Below are positions 54,327 to 63,157 of a stretch of 64,000 nucleotides of DNA, piece by piece. Position 1 is the first letter of the stretch. Each line of letters starts with the position of its first letter. The notes beneath the pieces are model-generated. The model had not been told where the DNA came from. It worked only from the letters and a program-made list of their open reading frames with translations, and did not search any database. Made by a program: the position numbers and the translations under genes. The DNA comes from JAVVHE01 sp038238915 (lineage in GTDB: Bacteria; Pseudomonadota; Alphaproteobacteria; Sphingomonadales; Sphingomonadaceae): NCBI GenBank assembly GCA_038238915.1, contig JBBSFH010000003.1:62001-126000 (forward strand). The letters are read 5' to 3'.

Positions 54327-55322
54327 CTACACCTTTATCTTGATCATGCTCTTCATGACCACGACCCCCGTTGCGTACATCGCAAACATGATCGCAACGC
54401 CAGGCATGAACCAGCGGTCGTCGAGCACGTCCAGATAGAATTTGGGCTGCACCGCGAATAGAAAGCAGAAGGTGGCGACCGGCAGCAGGCTCAGCATCAT
54501 GCCCGTGATCTTGCCCTCGCTCGAAAGCGCGCGGACTTTGAGGACCATGCTCGCGCGTTCGCGTATGACCCGGGCCAGGCCATCGAGAATATCCGCCAGA
54601 TTGCCGCCGGTGTCCGCCTGGATCGAGACCGAGACCACGAACATCTGCATGTCCGGCGTGCTCACCCGCTCGGCGAGATTGCTTAGCGCGCGGCGCAGAT
54701 CATAGCCGTAGTTCATCTCGTCGATGACGGTGCGGAACTCGGTCCGGATCGGCTCGGGGGATTCTTCAACCAGCAGGATCAGCGCACTCTGCACCGGATG
54801 CCCTGCACGCAGGCCGCGCACGAAGATGTCGAGCGCGGTCGGGAACTGTGCCTCGAATTTGCCGATGCGCGACGCGCCACGACGCGCGACGAGCGCCAGC
54901 GGCAGCGCCACGCCGACGGCGAGCGCAAAGACGAGCACGAGCAGAATCGCGGCGGGCGATCGGAATCTCCCCAGAATGCCCCCCAGCACCGGAAATCCGA
55001 TTGCAATCGCAGCGGTCGCGCCCACCATCTTCATCAGGAAGCGCTCCGGCCGAGTGGTCATCCCGGCCTGTCCAAGCTGGCGTGTGAGGAATGCCCAGAG
55101 CGGGATTGGGATCCAGGCCGGCCCGCGCCGACCCGCATCGCGTCGAAGCGTGGCCCGGGCCGCATCGCCGGTGCTATCGGCCGCGAGCGCCCGCATCCGC
55201 TTGGCAATCCGAGTGTCGGATCCGCGTTGATCCTGCAGCAGGCGGTAGAGCCCGACCACCACGAGCGCGATCGCAGCGAACACGATCGCGTAGAACAGCA
55301 GCATCGCCTCGTCGCGGGTCAT
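54327..55322 (-). CDS. tadB: Flp pilus platform protein TadB
   Basis: A 331-residue type II secretion F family membrane protein. An N-terminal helix, a helix pair near residues 105-150, FPTALDIFVRGLRAGHPV, LRRALSNLAERV, DTGGNLADILDGLARVIRER and a final helix pair give the normal TadB layout. Together with TadC it would be the platform on which CpaF/TadA works. The ATG at 55322 overlaps the cpaF stop (ATGA). Confidence 0.94.
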   Translation of the reverse strand: MTRDEAMLLFYAIVFAAIALVVVGLYRLLQDQRGSDTRIAKRMRALAADSTGDAARATLRRDAGRRGPAWIPIPLWAFLTRQLGQAGMTTRPERFLMKMVGATAAIAIGFPVLGGILGRFRSPAAILLVLVFALAVGVALPLALVARRGASRIGKFEAQFPTALDIFVRGLRAGHPVQSALILLVEESPEPIRTEFRTVIDEMNYGYDLRRALSNLAERVSTPDMQMFVVSVSIQADTGGNLADILDGLARVIRERASMVLKVRALSSEGKITGMMLSLLPVATFCFLFAVQPKFYLDVLDDRWFMPGVAIMFAMYATGVVVMKSMIKIKV

Positions 55323-56740
55323 GCGACCACCTGCGTGTCGGAGAAGGGATTGAAGACGTGTTGGGGTATGTCGATCCCGCGCGCGTTGAGCACGCGCATG
55401 AAGTTCGGACGAACGCCTGTGGGCCGGAAACTGCCGATCACCTTGCCGTCAGCAGCGATCCCCAGACGTTCGAAGCGGAAGATTTCCTGGAGTAGCACCA
55501 CATCGCCTTCCATGCCCGTTACCTCGGACAGTGAGGTCAAGCGGCGGCTGCCATCGCTCAGGCGTTCGAGCTGGAGCACGATCTGAACCGCAGATGCGAT
55601 CTGGTTGCGAATTGAGCGCGGGGCGATATCCAGCCCCGCCATGCCGACCATCTGTTCGACGCGGCTGAGCGCATCGCGGGCCGTATTTGCGTGGACGGTG
55701 GTCATCGAGCCATCGTGGCCCGTGTTCATCGCCTGCAGCACGTCGAACGCCTCGCCCGAGCGGATTTCGCCCAGGATGATGCGATCGGGGCGCATTCGCA
55801 GCGCGTTCTTGAGCAGTTCGCGTTGTGCGATTTCTCCACGCCCCTCGATGTTCGCGGGCCGGGTTTCCAGCCGGACCACGTGGCGCTGCTGGAGCTGGAG
55901 CTCGGCGGAATCCTCGATCGTGACCACGCGCTCGTGTCCGTCGATCGCCGACGACATCGCATTCAACATCGTCGTCTTGCCCGATCCGGTGCCGCCCGAG
56001 ATCAGCACGTTGCGCCGTGCGCGCACCACCCCTTCAAGGACCAGCGCGCAATCCGCGCTCATCGATCCCAGTTGGACGAGGCGAGCCATGTCGATCGGCG
56101 TCTTGGAAAACTTGCGGATCGACAGCACCGGCCCGTCGAGCGCCAATGGCGGGATAATCGCGTTGATACGGCTGCCATCGGGCAGACGCGCATCGACCAT
56201 CGGCGAGCTTTCATCGACCCGGCGGCCGACATTGGCGACGATCTTGCCGATCACGCGCAGCAGGTGGCGATCGTCGGCAAAGCGCGTGCGCGTCTCCTCG
56301 ATCTTGCCGAAGCGCTCGATGAACACGAGCGAGGCACCATTGACCATGATGTCCGAAATCGTCGGATCTTTGAGCAGGGGTTCGAGCGGCCCCAGACCCA
56401 TCATCTCATCGACGATATCGTCCACGAGCTGGCGGCGCTCGACGAGATTGAGCGCATAACTTTCCTCCTTCAGCATCTCCGAGACGAGATCGCCGATCTC
56501 GCGGCTCACCTGATCGCGGGTGAGCGTATCGAGCGCGGCGAGATTGATTCGTTCGATCAGTTTCTGGTGCAGGCTGACCTTGAGTTCGGTGTGCTGATTG
56601 ATCTTGGACAGCTCGGGGGCGGGCGTTGCGGCAGGAGCGGCAGGAGCGGGAGTGATTGCCGGAGAGGGCGCGCGCGCGCGATCGGGCTCGCGCCCGTCGG
56701 ACGGAACCTCGGTCGGCTGCGGGCGCGTGGGCCACTTCAC
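55319..56740 (-). CDS. cpaF: Flp pilus assembly ATPase CpaF/TadA
   Basis: A 473-residue secretion ATPase of the GspE/VirB11 type. After a Pro/Ala-rich N-terminus comes the helical N-domain. The Walker A motif GGTGSGKTT, an Asp-box-like ERVVTIEDSAELQL and the GEIRSGEAFDVLQAMNTGHDG region (in parts) identify it firmly. It powers pilin assembly through TadB and TadC. The start is the GTG at 56740, overlapping the authentic cpaE stop (GTGA). Because cpaE is frameshifted, the shifted frame also reads into this gene without a stop. Confidence 0.94.
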   Translation of the reverse strand: MKWPTRPQPTEVPSDGREPDRARAPSPAITPAPAAPAATPAPELSKINQHTELKVSLHQKLIERINLAALDTLTRDQVSREIGDLVSEMLKEESYALNLVERRQLVDDIVDEMMGLGPLEPLLKDPTISDIMVNGASLVFIERFGKIEETRTRFADDRHLLRVIGKIVANVGRRVDESSPMVDARLPDGSRINAIIPPLALDGPVLSIRKFSKTPIDMARLVQLGSMSADCALVLEGVVRARRNVLISGGTGSGKTTMLNAMSSAIDGHERVVTIEDSAELQLQQRHVVRLETRPANIEGRGEIAQRELLKNALRMRPDRIILGEIRSGEAFDVLQAMNTGHDGSMTTVHANTARDALSRVEQMVGMAGLDIAPRSIRNQIASAVQIVLQLERLSDGSRRLTSLSEVTGMEGDVVLLQEIFRFERLGIAADGKVIGSFRPTGVRPNFMRVLNARGIDIPQHVFNPFSDTQVVA

Positions 56741-57964
56741 GTCGCCACCTCCGCCGCCTTGAGCGCGGCAGCAAGGGATTTCACCATCGCGCGCAGATCG
56801 CGCTCGGTCCGTGATCGCGGCTTTATGGCGGACAATGGTTTGCCCTGATCGATCGCCGAGCTGACGAGGCGATAATCGTTGGTGATCCCGAAATCGATCT
56901 TGCGTCCGATCGCAGCTTCGCTCTCGCTCAGATCGGCGCGGCCGAACAGCGGATGGATGATGCGGTTGACGACAAGCTGAACCCGATCGGCAAAGCCATT
57001 CTGCGCGATCACCTCGAGCTGCCGGCTTGGCCTGATGCAGACCGGGAACCGACAGGCCGGTCACCAGACACGTTATCGCCGACCTTTCGATCGCGTGCAT
57101 CGACCACTCGGTCCACGCAGCCGGCAGCTCCAGGAGCACGATATCATAGGCTTCCGTCGCAGCATCGAGCACGCGGTCCACCCCTTCGACACCGACCGCG
57201 TCGAGAGGGCGCAGATCGATCGGTGCGCCCACCACCTCGAGACCCGAGCCGTGGCGCACAGCGATCGAGCGCAGCAACTCGCCGTCCAGCCGGGCGCCCG
57301 CCTCGATCACATCGGTCAGTCCGAGTTGCGGGCGCAAGTCCAGGTACAGCGCGGCAGTTCCGAACTGGACGTTGAAATCGATCAGGCACACTCGGGCGTC
57401 CGCCGCCCAGAGTATGCCGAGCTGCGTCGCGATGCTGGTCACGCCGCTGCCGCCGATCGCGCCGACGAGCGCGACGACCTGACCCCGGCGTGCCGGCGCT
57501 CGCGCACGCGCGATTACGCGGCCCATTTCGGTCACCGCGCGGACCGTCTGCCTGACATCGTCGAGCACCAGCGGGAAGGCCAGCGCGTCGGCGGCGGCCG
57601 CACGCATCGCGAGGCGGGTGCGATCGACGTCGAGATCGCGGATCGCGGCGATCACGGGAACGCTGCCCGCCAGATCGCGGGCGAAGCGTTCGAACTCGAC
57701 GCGCTGCGTCGGCACGGCGGGATCGATCTCGAAAATAATCACGTCCGCGTCGCGCAGTTCGGCGGCCGCTGCGGCGACGTTGACGAGCAGCGCGCTGTCC
57801 ACGCGCACGTCCATGTCATCGGCATCGCTGAGCGCCGCGGCTGCGGCCAGCGAGGTGCCGGGCTGAAGCAGCAGGCGGACACGCGTGGCGCGATCGTTCG
57901 ACCGCGTCGGCTCCCCGATCTCGCGTCGGATGGGAACAATCTGCGCCGTGGCGGCGGGGTTCAT
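56737..57964 (-). pseudogene. cpaE: Pilus localisation ATPase-like protein CpaE, frameshifted
   Basis: A receiver-like N-terminal domain followed by a MinD/ParA-like domain (VALVGAIGGSGVTSIATQLG) with a degenerate Walker A. At 57024-57025 one extra C on the coding strand turns expected AAG CGG CAG CTC into AAG CCG GCA GCT. Upstream the frame is CpaE up to SVPGLHQAK. The true continuation (VIAQNGFADRVQLVVNRI to a stop at 56737) lies in another frame. Removing one base from the 1228-base span gives exactly 409 codons. The unshifted frame runs on into cpaF. The ATG at 57964 was chosen; a TTG at 57979 overlapping the preceding stop is possible. Sequencing error or true mutation cannot be separated here. 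Confidence 0.85.
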
Positions 57965-57975
57965 TTCATCCCCGC

Positions 57976-58287
57976 TCAATTCGGGGTCTGGATGATCGGA
58001 ATCGAGACAGTGGCCTGTTCTCCAGCGCCGCCCTGTCCGCCGATATCGGTCTTGCCGTTTGTCTTGAGCAGGGGCTTGAGCTTGCCCGCCCGGTAGCGGA
58101 TCAGCGCGTCGGTACTGCGCTGCCCGTCGCCGCCCTCGATCAATGCGCCCTCGAACCGCGGATGCGGATCGGCGATCTGCGTTGCAATGTTACTGCGTAC
58201 CGACGCGCCGAGTTCGGGATCGGGTTCGGCGCGCGCGGCGGTGGCACCAAGCGCGATCAGGCCGAGATATGCCAGCATCCGTCTCAT
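57976..58287 (-). CDS. Short CpaD-like pilus assembly protein
   Basis: A 103-residue secreted protein with a signal peptide (MLAYLGLIALGATAARA). The segment SNIATQIADPHPRFEG...STDALIRYRAGK resembles the C-terminal part of CpaD-type proteins (NIAxMVADP...YRxG). The gene lies between cpaC and cpaE, where cpaD belongs. It is much shorter than typical CpaD (around 200 residues) and lacks the lipobox. The ATG at 58287 follows GAGGTGATT; a GTG at 58293 overlapping the cpaC stop is the alternative. Confidence 0.55.
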   Translation of the reverse strand: MRRMLAYLGLIALGATAARAEPDPELGASVRSNIATQIADPHPRFEGALIEGGDGQRSTDALIRYRAGKLKPLLKTNGKTDIGGQGGAGEQATVSIPIIQTPN

Positions 58288-58289
58288 AA

Positions 58290-59692
58290 TCACCTCAATA
58301 CATGCCCGTGATCGCCTTCGATGCCGCCCGGCTGGACGCTGGGTGTCTTGACGACCCCGCGCTTCTCGGACTTGCCGAACAGCAGGATGTCGGCATCGCC
58401 GGGCTGCTGGACGCGGTCGGTAGGCAGCGCGATCGCGTCCGCCGAGACGGGGCGCACGATATGCGGCGTAACTATGATGACCAGTTCGGTCTCGTTGCGA
58501 TTGTAGAGCGTCGAGCGGAACAGCGCGCCCAGGATCGGGATGCGGCCGAGCAGCGGGATCGCCTTCACCGTGTCCTGGAAATCGGACTGGATCAGTCCCG
58601 CCATGGCAAAGGACTGACCGTCGCGCAGTTCGAGCGCGGTCTTGGCGCGGCGCACCTTGAGGCCGGGGATCTGCAAGCCCGAAATCGTGACGCCGGCTGC
58701 GGGGTCCAGCGAACTGACCTCGGGCGCGACCGAAAGATTGATCAGCCCGTCCTCGATCACGGTCGGCACGAAGGCGAGCGCGACTCCGAACTGCTTGAAC
58801 TCGATCTGCAGGCGGCCGTTCGAGTCGACGCCCGTCGGCACCGGGAACTCGCCGCCAGCAAGGAAACTCGCGGTCTCTCCCGAGAGCGCAACCAGATTGG
58901 GCTGGGCGAGCGTATGGACGAGGCCCTGCTGCTCCAGCGCGTCGATCTGGAGCGAGACGCCCGCGCCGAGGAAGTTGGCGAGGAATTGAAGGGATTGGCC
59001 TTGGGATCGATCTGCGGGACCGAGTAGCCGCCCGCCAGCGGGCCGTTCGCGGTCAGGCCGTTCTGGGTGATTGCCCCATTGCCTACAGTGGTGTTGGTGG
59101 TGCGGATCGCGCCGTTGAATACCGTCAGGCTGTTGATCCCCAGCGCCTTGACCGTCCCGCGCGACATCTCGGCGAAGCGCACCTCCAGCAGAACCTGCTG
59201 CGGCTGGCCGACGTTCATCAGGTTGATGACCTTCTTGGGCGCGAAGGTCTCCGCCACGATCGCTGCACGTTCGGCCGCCGCCGCGCTCGACACCTTGCCC
59301 TCGAGCACGATCGAATCGTTGGAAACGCTCACCCCCACGTGTTCGCTGGGCATCAGTTCGGACAATCGGCGCTTCAGGCCCTGCGTGTCCGGACCTACCA
59401 CCACGTCCACGACCGCGATGACGCCGCCCTTGCGATCGAGCAGTGTCAGGTTGGTGACACCGATCTTCTTGCCCATGACGTAGACCGCGCGGATCGACGT
59501 GGGCAGTACGTCTGCGATCTCGCTATTGCCGATCAGCGCGCGCGCAATCGGCTGTTCCACGCGCAGCGTCTGCGACTTGTTGAGCGCGACGTTCATCTCG
59601 GCGTTGCCATGCACGAGCATGGGCGCGGTCTGTGCGTAGCCGGGCAGGGGGCTGCCCACGAGGAGCGCGATGATGGGGACGATGTGTTTCAT
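58290..59692 (-). pseudogene. cpaC: Outer-membrane secretin CpaC, frameshifted
   Basis: The N-terminal part (signal peptide, then BON-like domain; VMGKKIGVTNLTLLD, VLLEVRFAEMSR) is in one frame from the ATG at 59692 to about 58988. The C-terminal secretin part (FPVPTGVDSNGRLQIEF in the second frame, then LRDGQSFAMAGL, LGRIPILGALFRS, ELVIIVTPHIVRP) continues in another frame to the stop at 58290. The join is at DPKANPF, where TTCAATTCCTCG should read as TTC AAn TTC CTC. The span of 1403 bases plus one gives exactly 468 codons, consistent with a single lost base. The start codon overlaps the cpaB stop (TGATG). Without the secretin ring no pilus could leave the cell. Confidence 0.87.
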
Positions 59693-60753
59693 CAACTTGG
59701 CACCGCGTAACTCTCCGAGACCGAACCCTTTTGGGTGCCGCGCACGATCTCGATGTGCGCCGCCGCCTCGTGGCGTGGCGCACGCGCGACGCGCATTGCG
59801 CTGCGGTGGACAATCGGCGCGGGCGCGCGGCGCGGGCCGTCGTGTAGATCGGCAAGATAGGTGGTGGGCACGGCGGCGCGGCTTTCATCGGTGAGCGCGC
59901 GCAGCGCCAGCGTCAGCGTACCGCTGGGCAGATTGGAGCCGAGCACAAGCTTGGCCGCCTGTTCCGCAGTGACCTCGAGCGTCGCGGTACGGACCGGGGT
60001 CGGTTTCTCGTTCAAGGTGTTGGCGTTCTGCCCGATCGCCAGCACGCGCACGTTCTGCACCAGGAGATCGCTGATCGGCGTGGGCCTGGCGGCGTCCGTG
60101 CTGACGGTGCGCAGTGCCGTGCCGCCCGACTGTACGCCGGGCGGAACATAGGCGAGTGGGCGACGGCCGTTCGTGCTCGCGCCAGGCTGCGGTGCCGCGA
60201 CGGCCGCTACGACCGAACTGGCCGCCGCCGCTGCCGCCGCGCTGTCCATCGCGCGCTGCGAGACGATGGTTTCGGTACGCGCCGCCTTCTCGGGCGGAGT
60301 GTAGGAGACGAAGATATCGACGCGGTCCCCGGGGGCGACGAGGCCCGCGACGCCGGTGGGTTCGGATACGTTGACCGAGATGGCGCGCATGGATGGACCG
60401 ATGACGCCCAGCATCGAGAGGCGGTTGCCCTTGGCGGAGATCGCAGCATCGGTGATGACCTCGTTCACGCCGATCGGTCGCAGCGCAACCCGAGCGCCGT
60501 TGGCGACTGCAAGCGGGATGCTGGCGAACGCATCTGCGGGGCGCGACGCGGCGGGAAGCTCGATCAGCTTGAGCGCATCGGCCGAAATCTTGTCGCCGAA
60601 CTGGAGGGCGCGGGCGGCGGCGACGACGGGGAGTGTCGCGGAAGCAACGACCGGCGAAGTTCCCCGTGGGCGCAGGATGGTGCGCGCAAGGACCACCCCG
60701 ATCAGGCCGAGGATGAGCGCCGCGGCGAGCATGACGAGAGACGATCTACGCAT
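59692..60753 (-). CDS. cpaB: Flp pilus assembly protein CpaB/RcpC
   Basis: A 353-residue protein with an N-terminal membrane anchor (LVMLAAALILGLIGVVLA). A SAF domain is visible (VVAAARALQFGDKISADALKL in parts), followed by the RcpC/CpaB domain with MRAISVNVSEPTGVAGLVAPGDRVDIF (in parts). It probably acts around the secretin in the periplasm. A middle insert is rich in Ala and Gly. It lies 73 bases downstream of the second pilin gene. Confidence 0.92.
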   Translation of the reverse strand: MRRSSLVMLAAALILGLIGVVLARTILRPRGTSPVVASATLPVVAAARALQFGDKISADALKLIELPAASRPADAFASIPLAVANGARVALRPIGVNEVITDAAISAKGNRLSMLGVIGPSMRAISVNVSEPTGVAGLVAPGDRVDIFVSYTPPEKAARTETIVSQRAMDSAAAAAAASSVVAAVAAPQPGASTNGRRPLAYVPPGVQSGGTALRTVSTDAARPTPISDLLVQNVRVLAIGQNANTLNEKPTPVRTATLEVTAEQAAKLVLGSNLPSGTLTLALRALTDESRAAVPTTYLADLHDGPRRAPAPIVHRSAMRVARAPRHEAAAHIEIVRGTQKGSVSESYAVPS

Positions 60754-60786
60754 ACGCTATCGACTCTCCCGAGAGATAACTACATC

Positions 60787-60811
60787 AAAACCAGACAACG
60801 ACGCGGTCTGG
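60787..60811 (-). terminator. Weak hairpin with T-run after the downstream pilin gene
   Basis: On the minus strand CCAGAC (60811-60806) pairs with GTCTGG (60796-60791) across a nine-base loop and is followed by TTTTGA. It lies between the downstream pilin gene and cpaB. It could reduce transcription into the assembly genes. The stem is only six pairs, so this is tentative. Confidence 0.35.
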
Positions 60812-60826
60812 GATACTCTTAATAAA

Positions 60827-60985
60827 TTACTTTGCCGTTATCAGCGCAGACGCGCTTTCCAGTACGCCGCTGATCGCCGATCCGAGGACGGAGAGACCCG
60901 CGAGCACCAGGAATGCGATGACCGCCGCGATCAGGGCATACTCCACCGCCGCGGCACCACGTCTATCAAGAAGCCATGCTTTCAC
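60827..60985 (-). CDS. Flp family type IVb pilin, downstream copy
   Basis: A 52-residue prepilin, too short for ordinary gene calling. Translation from the GTG at 60985 gives a short basic leader (VKAWLLDRRG), then AAAVEYALIAAVIAFLVLAG with the Gly-then-Glu+5 cleavage signature of Flp pilins, a hydrophobic helix and a short tail ending ALITAK. CpaA would cut after the Gly. It follows the other pilin gene on the same strand after a terminator-like hairpin. Confidence 0.88.
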   Translation of the reverse strand: MKAWLLDRRGAAAVEYALIAAVIAFLVLAGLSVLGSAISGVLESASALITAK

Positions 60986-61008
60986 GATTTGACCCCGAAA
61001 ATCCGGTG

Positions 61009-61034
61009 CAGGGCTCGCGCGAACGCGAGCCCTG
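61009..61034 (-). terminator. Hairpin terminator/attenuator between the two pilin genes
   Basis: A perfect 11-base inverted repeat, CAGGGCTCGCG and CGCGAGCCCTG, closes a TTCG loop on the minus strand. Downstream comes GGATTTTCGG, a short T-run a few bases away. It starts 6 bases past the stop of the upstream pilin gene. It would be expected to stop or stabilise most upstream-pilin transcripts and let a fraction continue into the assembly genes. Confidence 0.65.
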
Positions 61035-61040
61035 TCTCGG

Positions 61041-61220
61041 TTACTTGGCGTGGGTGCTGTCGAGCTTCGCGGCGGTGTCGGTCAGCGTGCTGCTGATGCT
61101 GGTGCCGAACGTGTTGAGTGCGACGACGATCAGGCCGCCGATCACTGCGATGATCAGCGCATACTCGGCGGCGGCGGCGCCGCTGTTGCTCTTCTTGAGG
61201 TTCGAAAGAAGCTTGGTCAT
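61041..61220 (-). CDS. Flp family type IVb pilin, upstream copy
   Basis: A 59-residue prepilin from the ATG at 61220, preceded by AAGGG six bases upstream. The leader MTKLLSNLKKSNSG is followed by AAAAEYALIIAVIGGLIVVAL, the typical Flp pilin cleavage and polymerisation segment, and a short polar tail (STLTDTAAKLDSTHAK). As the first gene of the operon with a hairpin right after it, it is probably the major pilin. Confidence 0.93.
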   Translation of the reverse strand: MTKLLSNLKKSNSGAAAAEYALIIAVIGGLIVVALNTFGTSISSTLTDTAAKLDSTHAK

Positions 61221-61694
61221 GATTTACCCTTTTTACTAGCCACTGTTGAACTCGACTCGCCTGTGACCTCTCGGCTACAGAAAAGACGAGCAGAGCGCGA
61301 CCGGAGTCCTGCCTGTCCACACCCCTACACTGAGTCCTGAACCGTTTCGGTTCGGACTCGTCATCCGGCTACACAGCTATTTCTGGGGCGTAAAGAGACA
61401 ATTGCGATTGTTTGTTGGAAACAACGACATGACGGGGAATCTTAGTAATTTTTACACGTGCATCACCCTTTAAGAAAACCTATATAAATCAGAGCTTTAC
61501 GGGGTCGCCTAGCAACATTCGGCTCCGGGTCGCTGTGCGACCGTATGTTGCAGCTCGGCCACAGGGCAATATCATCGTTCTAACTGCCACGATTCGTTTC
61601 TTCGCCATCCTGCACGAATAATGTTGACGATCCGCATTAATTGGTTAATCGAGTAGCCGCTGGCTTGACCGGCAAGTCGAACAGGCGGTGTTGG
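61221..61694. promoter_or_regulatory. AT-richer divergent control region between pilin operon and tadE
   Basis: This 474-base gap separates the minus-strand pilin operon from plus-strand tadE and is visibly lower in GC at about 61390-61500 and 61560-61650. A hairpin (61332-61359, arms GAGTCCTGAACC and GGTTCGGACTC) lies in the presumed pilin leader. On the minus strand TTTCTT, 17 bases, TAAAAA (about 61478-61450) is a possible promoter. None of these is certain, and I see no coding frame here. Confidence 0.4.
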
Positions 61695-62114
61695 ATGCGT
61701 GTCTTACGGGACCGGAAAGGGGCGGCGGCGGCTGAGTTCGCGCTCGTTTCGCTGCTGCTGATGACCATGATCTTCGGCACTTTCCAGTATGGTAGCCTGC
61801 TGTTCACCTACGTCGCGATGGAAGATGCGGCGCGTAACGCGGCACGCGCGCTCGCGGTCTGTGCCATATCCACCGAAAGCGATGCGATCGCGCAGGCCCG
61901 GCCGACGCTTCCTTCGTGGATCGCGGCGGGGAATTTCACCTTCTCGCTTCCAGCCACCGCCGATGCCAATGACGTCGCGTTCCAGATCAGCGTGCCCAGC
62001 AGCAAGGCCACGATCCTGTCTCTGGTGCCCATGCCCGAAATGCTGACGACCAGCGTGACGATGCGCTACGAACCGCTCTCCTACGCGCCCGGCTCATGCC
62101 TCTCCGGCGCCTGA
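61695..62114 (+). CDS. tadE: TadE-like minor pseudopilin
   Basis: A 139-residue protein from the ATG at 61695. A basic leader (MRVLRDRKG) precedes AAAAEFALVSLLLMTMIFGTF, the TadE cleavage and helix motif, then YGSLLFTYVAMEDAARNAAR and a beta-rich periplasmic domain. TadE is processed by the prepilin peptidase and is needed for Flp pilus assembly. Its end overlaps tadG by 19 bases. It is divergent from the main pilus operon. Confidence 0.9.
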   Translation: MRVLRDRKGAAAAEFALVSLLLMTMIFGTFQYGSLLFTYVAMEDAARNAARALAVCAISTESDAIAQARPTLPSWIAAGNFTFSLPATADANDVAFQISVPSSKATILSLVPMPEMLTTSVTMRYEPLSYAPGSCLSGA

Positions 62115-63157
62115 TCCGTGACAGGCGCGGTGCGGTCGCGACGATCGTCGCGCTCGCCTCGCCCGCGCTGCTGGCTTCGATCGGCTTCGGCGTCGATTGG
62201 GGGCTGGTCCAGGCAAACCGCAGCGCGCTCCAGACCGCCGCCGACGCGACGGCAGCGGCGGGGCGCGAGGTGCTCGATCCCTTCAGTCAGATCGACACGC
62301 AGCCCAGAGTCCTTGATACCACCCAACGCTACGCCAAGACGCTGAACATCGTCAGCGAAGGCGCGACCGCCAAGGTGGATATGGGCTGGTACGATCCCAG
62401 CACGCACAAGTTCGGCCCGCCCCAGACGAGCCAGAATGATGGCACGCTGTTCGCCAACGCGCTCCAGGTGACGATGAGCATCGATCACAAGCTGGTGTTC
62501 GGGCCGTTCCTGGGACTTGACACAATCACGCTGGCACGCCGGTCGATCGCTTATAAATGTTCCAACTCGGACTATCCCATCGCGCGGGTCGCGGACGACC
62601 TCGTGCCGCCGCCGCCGGACAAGCCCGCGATCTACCTCTCTTACGGCACGCCCAAGGATCCGACGGTGCGCGGTTGGGTGTACAAGAACCCGAGCACGGG
62701 GCGGTGGAATCCCGCGTATAAATTCTGGTCTCCCACCGACAAGGAAGATGTTTCGTTCGTCGTGACGCTGAGCGACGGGACGCTGCTCCAGGTCGACACA
62801 TATTGTCGGGGCACTTACCTCGTGGTTCCCGATGCGTTCGATGTGCACGGCTATGTCAACTCCAGGAGGGTGATCTCGGCGGACGTCAATCGCGGGTCCA
62901 CGAACAACAGTTTCGATATCTTCCCCGACCAGAGTAAATACCCGCTGGATAATCGCCATATCAGCGTGGATTATGCCGTGCCCGTGGGCGATCTGCTCGA
63001 TCTCTACGGCGTCTACAAGCTGAAGCCTGCGGACTTGCGGACGATCACCTATCCTTGCGGCAATCCCTCCTCATGCCCGCAGCAGTGGATCGCCAACGCC
63101 AGCCCCAGCCCCGAACGTCGCACGACACTCGTGGAAGACGTGCGCAACCTTTTCTAG
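62096..63157 (+). CDS. tadG: TadG-like pilus protein without a recognisable vWA domain
   Basis: A 353-residue protein. The N-terminus RDRRGAVATIVALASPALL...GFGVDWG and QTAADATAAAG match the TadG/TadE-like leader region. The rest is a periplasmic domain of about 290 residues with four cysteines that could pair. Classic TadG has a C-terminal von Willebrand A domain; I see no DxSxS metal motif here. It may be a short sphingomonad variant. It overlaps tadE, so the pair is co-transcribed. Confidence 0.75.
   Translation: MPLRRLIRDRRGAVATIVALASPALLASIGFGVDWGLVQANRSALQTAADATAAAGREVLDPFSQIDTQPRVLDTTQRYAKTLNIVSEGATAKVDMGWYDPSTHKFGPPQTSQNDGTLFANALQVTMSIDHKLVFGPFLGLDTITLARRSIAYKCSNSDYPIARVADDLVPPPPDKPAIYLSYGTPKDPTVRGWVYKNPSTGRWNPAYKFWSPTDKEDVSFVVTLSDGTLLQVDTYCRGTYLVVPDAFDVHGYVNSRRVISADVNRGSTNNSFDIFPDQSKYPLDNRHISVDYAVPVGDLLDLYGVYKLKPADLRTITYPCGNPSSCPQQWIANASPSPERRTTLVEDVRNLF

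Noticed and set aside
58986..58990. Programmed ribosomal frameshift in cpaC
   Set aside because: There is no slippery heptamer and no downstream pseudoknot-like structure evident; a plain indel is simpler.
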